NCBI GenBank assembly: GCA_019009955.1
Contig: CM032233.1
Location: 89,160,001 to 89,224,000, forward strand
Direction: 5' to 3'
DNA from: Riptortus pedestris
Lineage: Eukaryota > Arthropoda > Insecta > Hemiptera > Alydidae
DNA length: 64,000 nucleotides
Shown: positions 61,504-64,000 of the stretch, in pieces
How positions within the stretch are numbered: the first letter of the stretch is position 1
Layout: each line of letters opens with the position of its first letter
Notes under the pieces: generated by a model
Seen by the model: only the letters and a program-made list of their open reading frames with translations
What the model was told of the DNA's origin: nothing
The model's database searches: none
Translations under genes and position numbers: made by a program

Positions 61504-63490
61504 ATGGATTGGTCTCAAGAAAAATGTTTATTAATGATAGAGGCCTACCAAAATCATAGATGTCTGTGGGATCCGACTTTTGAGCACTATAAAAATACAA
61601 AGCGCAAACAAGATGCTTGGCAGGACATTGCAAATGTACTGGAATGTAATTTCGAAGAGACAAAAAAAAAGATGGATTCGCTCCTTGCATCATACCGCCG
61701 AGAAAGGCAAAAAAAAATGACTACAAAGTCAGGCAGCGGAGCCGACTGTACTTATAATTCAAAATGGTTTGCGTTTAAAAGTATGCACTTTTTAATGGAT
61801 AAATATAAGCCGAGGAAAACATTACATTTCGACACTGATCAAAATAAAAACACGGTGAGTACTTATTAATTTTTTTATTGTTGATTTTTTGAATTAAATG
61901 GTGGGTATCTACATAAATTTAAAACATTGCGAAAAGGTGTTCATAGATATTAAAATTATGCAATATTGTTTTGCCATGGTAAAATATTAGTGAAATTAAA
62001 ATAGTCTGAGAATTCTCGTCGTATATTTTCACATTGCACAGTATGTCTTCGTCCAGTGTTGGTAAATAGGAGAAATGATGTTGAAGGGTTCAAATTTCTC
62101 CACTGGCCTGGAATAACAACGCCATCTTCAATTGTGTCCATCATGCCCGGAGAATTATATAGTTTCCTAGAAGCTTTTCTTTTCATCAAATAGTTATGTA
62201 GGTGTACACAAGCCATAATGACGATAGATGCTTTATCTGGTTGTAGTAACATAGGTTTCCGCAATATACGAAAAACTGCTGAAAGTATGCCAAAAGCATT
62301 TTCTACTATTCGTCTTGCTCTTGACAAACGATAGTTGTAAATCCGTTTTTCGGATCCCCTGGCATGAGTACCAGGATACGGCTTCATGATGTGTCTTTGT
62401 AATGGGAATGCGTCATCTGCTACAAATACGAATGGCACATTCTGTTGTCTTCCTGGAAGGCTTTTATCATTAGGCAAATGTAATTCATTATTTTGTAGTT
62501 TCTGATATAAAGTAGTTTTTCTGAAAACTCCGCCATCTGATATTCTGCCTTGACAACCAACATCGGCAAATATAAAATTGTAGTCAGCATCTACAATTGC
62601 CATTAATACCACACTAAATGTGGATTTATAATTAAAGAAGTCGCTCCCGCTATTAATAGGTGCTTGTATGACGCAGTGCTTCCCATCTATAGCACCGACA
62701 CAATTTGGAAAATTCCACTTCTCTTCAAATTCCTGAGCAATTGATAGCCATTCATCTTCTGTTGACGGTGTCTGAAATTAATAAAAAGTTATTTTAGCTT
62801 GTACATTAATTAAACTGTTTTTTCATTTAGGCTGATGAGCAGGGGCATGAGCATGAGCGAAATGAACATGAAGGATCTGCGGTAGAGGACCCTAATGAAA
62901 GTACACAGACTGTGTCTGACTGTGTAACACAGTCAGACACAACACATCAGCAAACTGCAGCTTCCGAAGGATCAAGCAACATGACAACACAATCGCAACC
63001 TTCAACTTCGCAGGGATACAGTCACGCGAACATACTACGAAAAAGAGCTAAAACTACAGATCCTCGAGCAGACGAAGCCTACCGTATTTTAAAAGATACA
63101 TATGAATCAAAGATAAGGGACAAGAGTCAAGCTTTTGGAAATCACGTAGCTTCAAAACATCGTGAATATTCAAAACGCACGAAAGCATATGTTGAACATT
63201 ATATAAATAATATACTGTTTGACGCTGATATGGGGAAATATGATTATGAGCAAAGTTTTGCATCAACTCCGACGTATTCATATTCGGACAGTTCACAAAA
63301 CACATTACCGAATTCTGTAACCACAGATCAACCACCATCCAACCAGATAACAACAATTGCATTGGAAAACAATTCACAAAATACTATAAACACTGGTCAA
63401 CAATTACACATTCCGAATTCCAATGATACCGAAACTGCCGAGACTGAAGAAACCAGTCCTTTAGCGTATTTCATTAACAATTTTAAGTAA
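61504..63490 (+). CDS. Harbinger accessory DNA-binding protein with MADF domain, 2 exons
   Basis: Exon 1 is 61504-61854 and exon 2 is 62831-63490, joined in phase 0 (ACG|GTGAGT ... TTTAG|GCT) to give 336 residues. Residues 1-100 are a MADF (Myb/SANT-like) domain: IEAYQNHRCLWDPTFEHYKN, AWQDIANVLECNFEETKKKM, then LLASYRRERQKK and SKWFAFKSMHFL. The rest is Ser/Thr/Gln-rich, with a basic patch (LRKRAKTTDPRADEAYRIL) and a conserved-looking motif before the C-terminus (SPLAYFINNF). In Harbinger elements the partner protein helps the transposase enter the nucleus and bind the ends. Unspliced, the frame stops five codons past the donor. The intron contains transposase exon 2. Confidence 0.88.
61874..61879 (-). 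terminator. poly(A) signal AATAAA for the Harbinger transposase
   Basis: Minus-strand AATAAA about 77 nt past the transposase stop (61956) and about 20 nt before reaching MADF exon 1. Cleavage 10-30 nt further would end the mRNA close to the edge of that exon. Confidence 0.6.
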
Positions 63491-64000
63491 CTTTTTTCTT
63501 ATTCTAAGTATATTATTTTTGTGCTAGCAATACTGATTAATAAATATTTTAAAAATAGTGAATATAATTTTGTTTACTTACCTTAGTGTAGTCTTGCAAT
63601 GCTTCAATTATCGCAGTACACACTTGAGGTATAACATGACATATTGTAGATTTGGAAATTTTAGTCAAATACATCAGGCTTCCATAGGAATCTCCAGTTG
63701 CCAAAAATCTTAACGTCACTGCTAGCCTGTCATATGCAGGAATCGAGTCTCTAAAATTTGTGCTTGACTTCCGAATTCTGTCGCTGATCAAAGATAATAA
63801 ATGATTAAAATCTTCAGGCGCCATTCTACAAAAATTTTGGAACTGACCACTTTCTTCTTGTTCTTGCATGTCTACCATTGTCTCTCCTACATTATCCAGT
63901 ATCCTTCGTTGCATTAAATTGGTCACCCACCAACGTCTCTTCCTTCTTTTCCTTTGTGTTTTAGACGAAATAATTAAATATGCAGCACTTGCAATTATAA
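61956..64000 (-). CDS. PIF/Harbinger transposase (DDE_Tnp_4 type), 2 exons, 5' end outside the window
   Basis: Exon 1 is 64000-63582 (continuing beyond the window) and exon 2 is 62771-61956, joined in phase 0 (AAG|GTAAGT ... TTTCAG|ACA). The visible part has about 410 residues. Exon 1 contains RKRRKRRWWV, then FCRMAPEDFNHLLSLI and TLRFLATGDSYGSLMYL, the helix-turn-helix-bearing N-terminal region of the family. Exon 2 carries the catalytic blocks NCVGAIDGKH (first Asp), IFADVGCQGRISDGG and FVADDAF (second Asp region), and RARRIVENAFGIL (Glu). No stop or frameshift interrupts it. It would cut and paste the element at its ends. The intron (63581-62772) contains MADF exon 2. Confidence 0.92.
63539..63544 (+). 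terminator. poly(A) signal AATAAA for the Harbinger MADF gene
   Basis: Plus-strand AATAAA 48 nt past the stop at 63490 and about 37 nt before transposase exon 1 (63582), leaving just enough room for cleavage. Confidence 0.6.

Larger units (their letters stand above)
61222..64000. mobile_element. PIF/Harbinger DNA transposon, apparently intact, right end beyond the window
   Basis: The left boundary is placed near the start of ggcgcatttgcaccagacga, where G+C and repeat structure change; the exact terminus and 3-bp target duplication cannot be fixed without the right end. The element carries both genes typical of the superfamily, a DDE transposase (minus) and a DNA-binding accessory protein (plus, MADF type). 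Both have open reading frames and good splice sites, unlike every other transposon in the window. It is the youngest-looking and possibly autonomous element. Confidence 0.8.

Noticed and set aside
63054..63377. Minus ORF of 107 residues within the Harbinger element
   Set aside because: Antisense shadow of MADF exon 2; it lies in the transposase intron and is not joined by splice signals.
1..64000. tRNA, rRNA or other structural RNA genes
   Set aside because: No B-box-like GGTTCGANNCC with a matching cloverleaf and no rRNA-like block was seen on either strand by eye; a covariance-model scan would be decisive.

Overview
The window is AT-rich eukaryotic DNA with spliced genes, long introns full of transposon debris, and many microsatellites and homopolymer runs. 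The conserved gene, the transposon families (pogo/Tigger, mariner, Tc1, PIF/Harbinger, Helitron, BEL/Pao, gypsy, Jockey-like) and a degenerate repeated gene known from many hemipteran genomes point to an insect, probably a hemipteran. The order is an inference; no species can be named from this window.

The main host gene is a p120-catenin (delta-catenin family) gene on the minus strand. Fourteen coding exons between 49300 (ATG) and 21712 (stop) join with fully consistent splice phases into a 782-residue protein. It has a short N-terminal region, an Armadillo-repeat block from about residue 190, and a C-terminal DSWV PDZ ligand. Its introns hold most of the mobile elements: a piggyBac-type MITE, Jockey-like and BEL/Pao fragments, two near-complete non-autonomous Helitrons, mariner fragments, a MITE, and two strong hairpins lying about 40 and 70 nt from splice donors.

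Left of p120 (1-21.7 kb) there is a broken copy of the repeated insect gene, a Tigger element with intact ends and a stop-ridden transposase, a non-LTR remnant carrying a nested MITE, a BEL/Pao remnant, and two short candidate exons on the plus strand (2147 and 11907) that I cannot assign. Right of p120 (49.4-61 kb) there are mariner and Helitron fragments, a 17-copy minisatellite of 79-80 bp units, a dead Tc1 element with both ends, a dispersed repeat and a gypsy integrase fragment.

The most notable object is the last 2.8 kb, an apparently intact PIF/Harbinger element cut off by the window edge. Its two genes, a plus-strand MADF protein and a minus-strand DDE transposase, are interlocked. 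Transposase exon 2 lies wholly inside the MADF intron, and MADF exon 2 lies wholly inside the transposase intron. A poly(A) signal for each gene lies in the short gap before the other gene's next exon, so the primary transcripts overlap while the mature mRNAs need share no sequence.

A dispersed repeat recurs as head, (TA)n, tail. In one copy a Tigger has entered the (TA)n tract, and in another a Helitron has.
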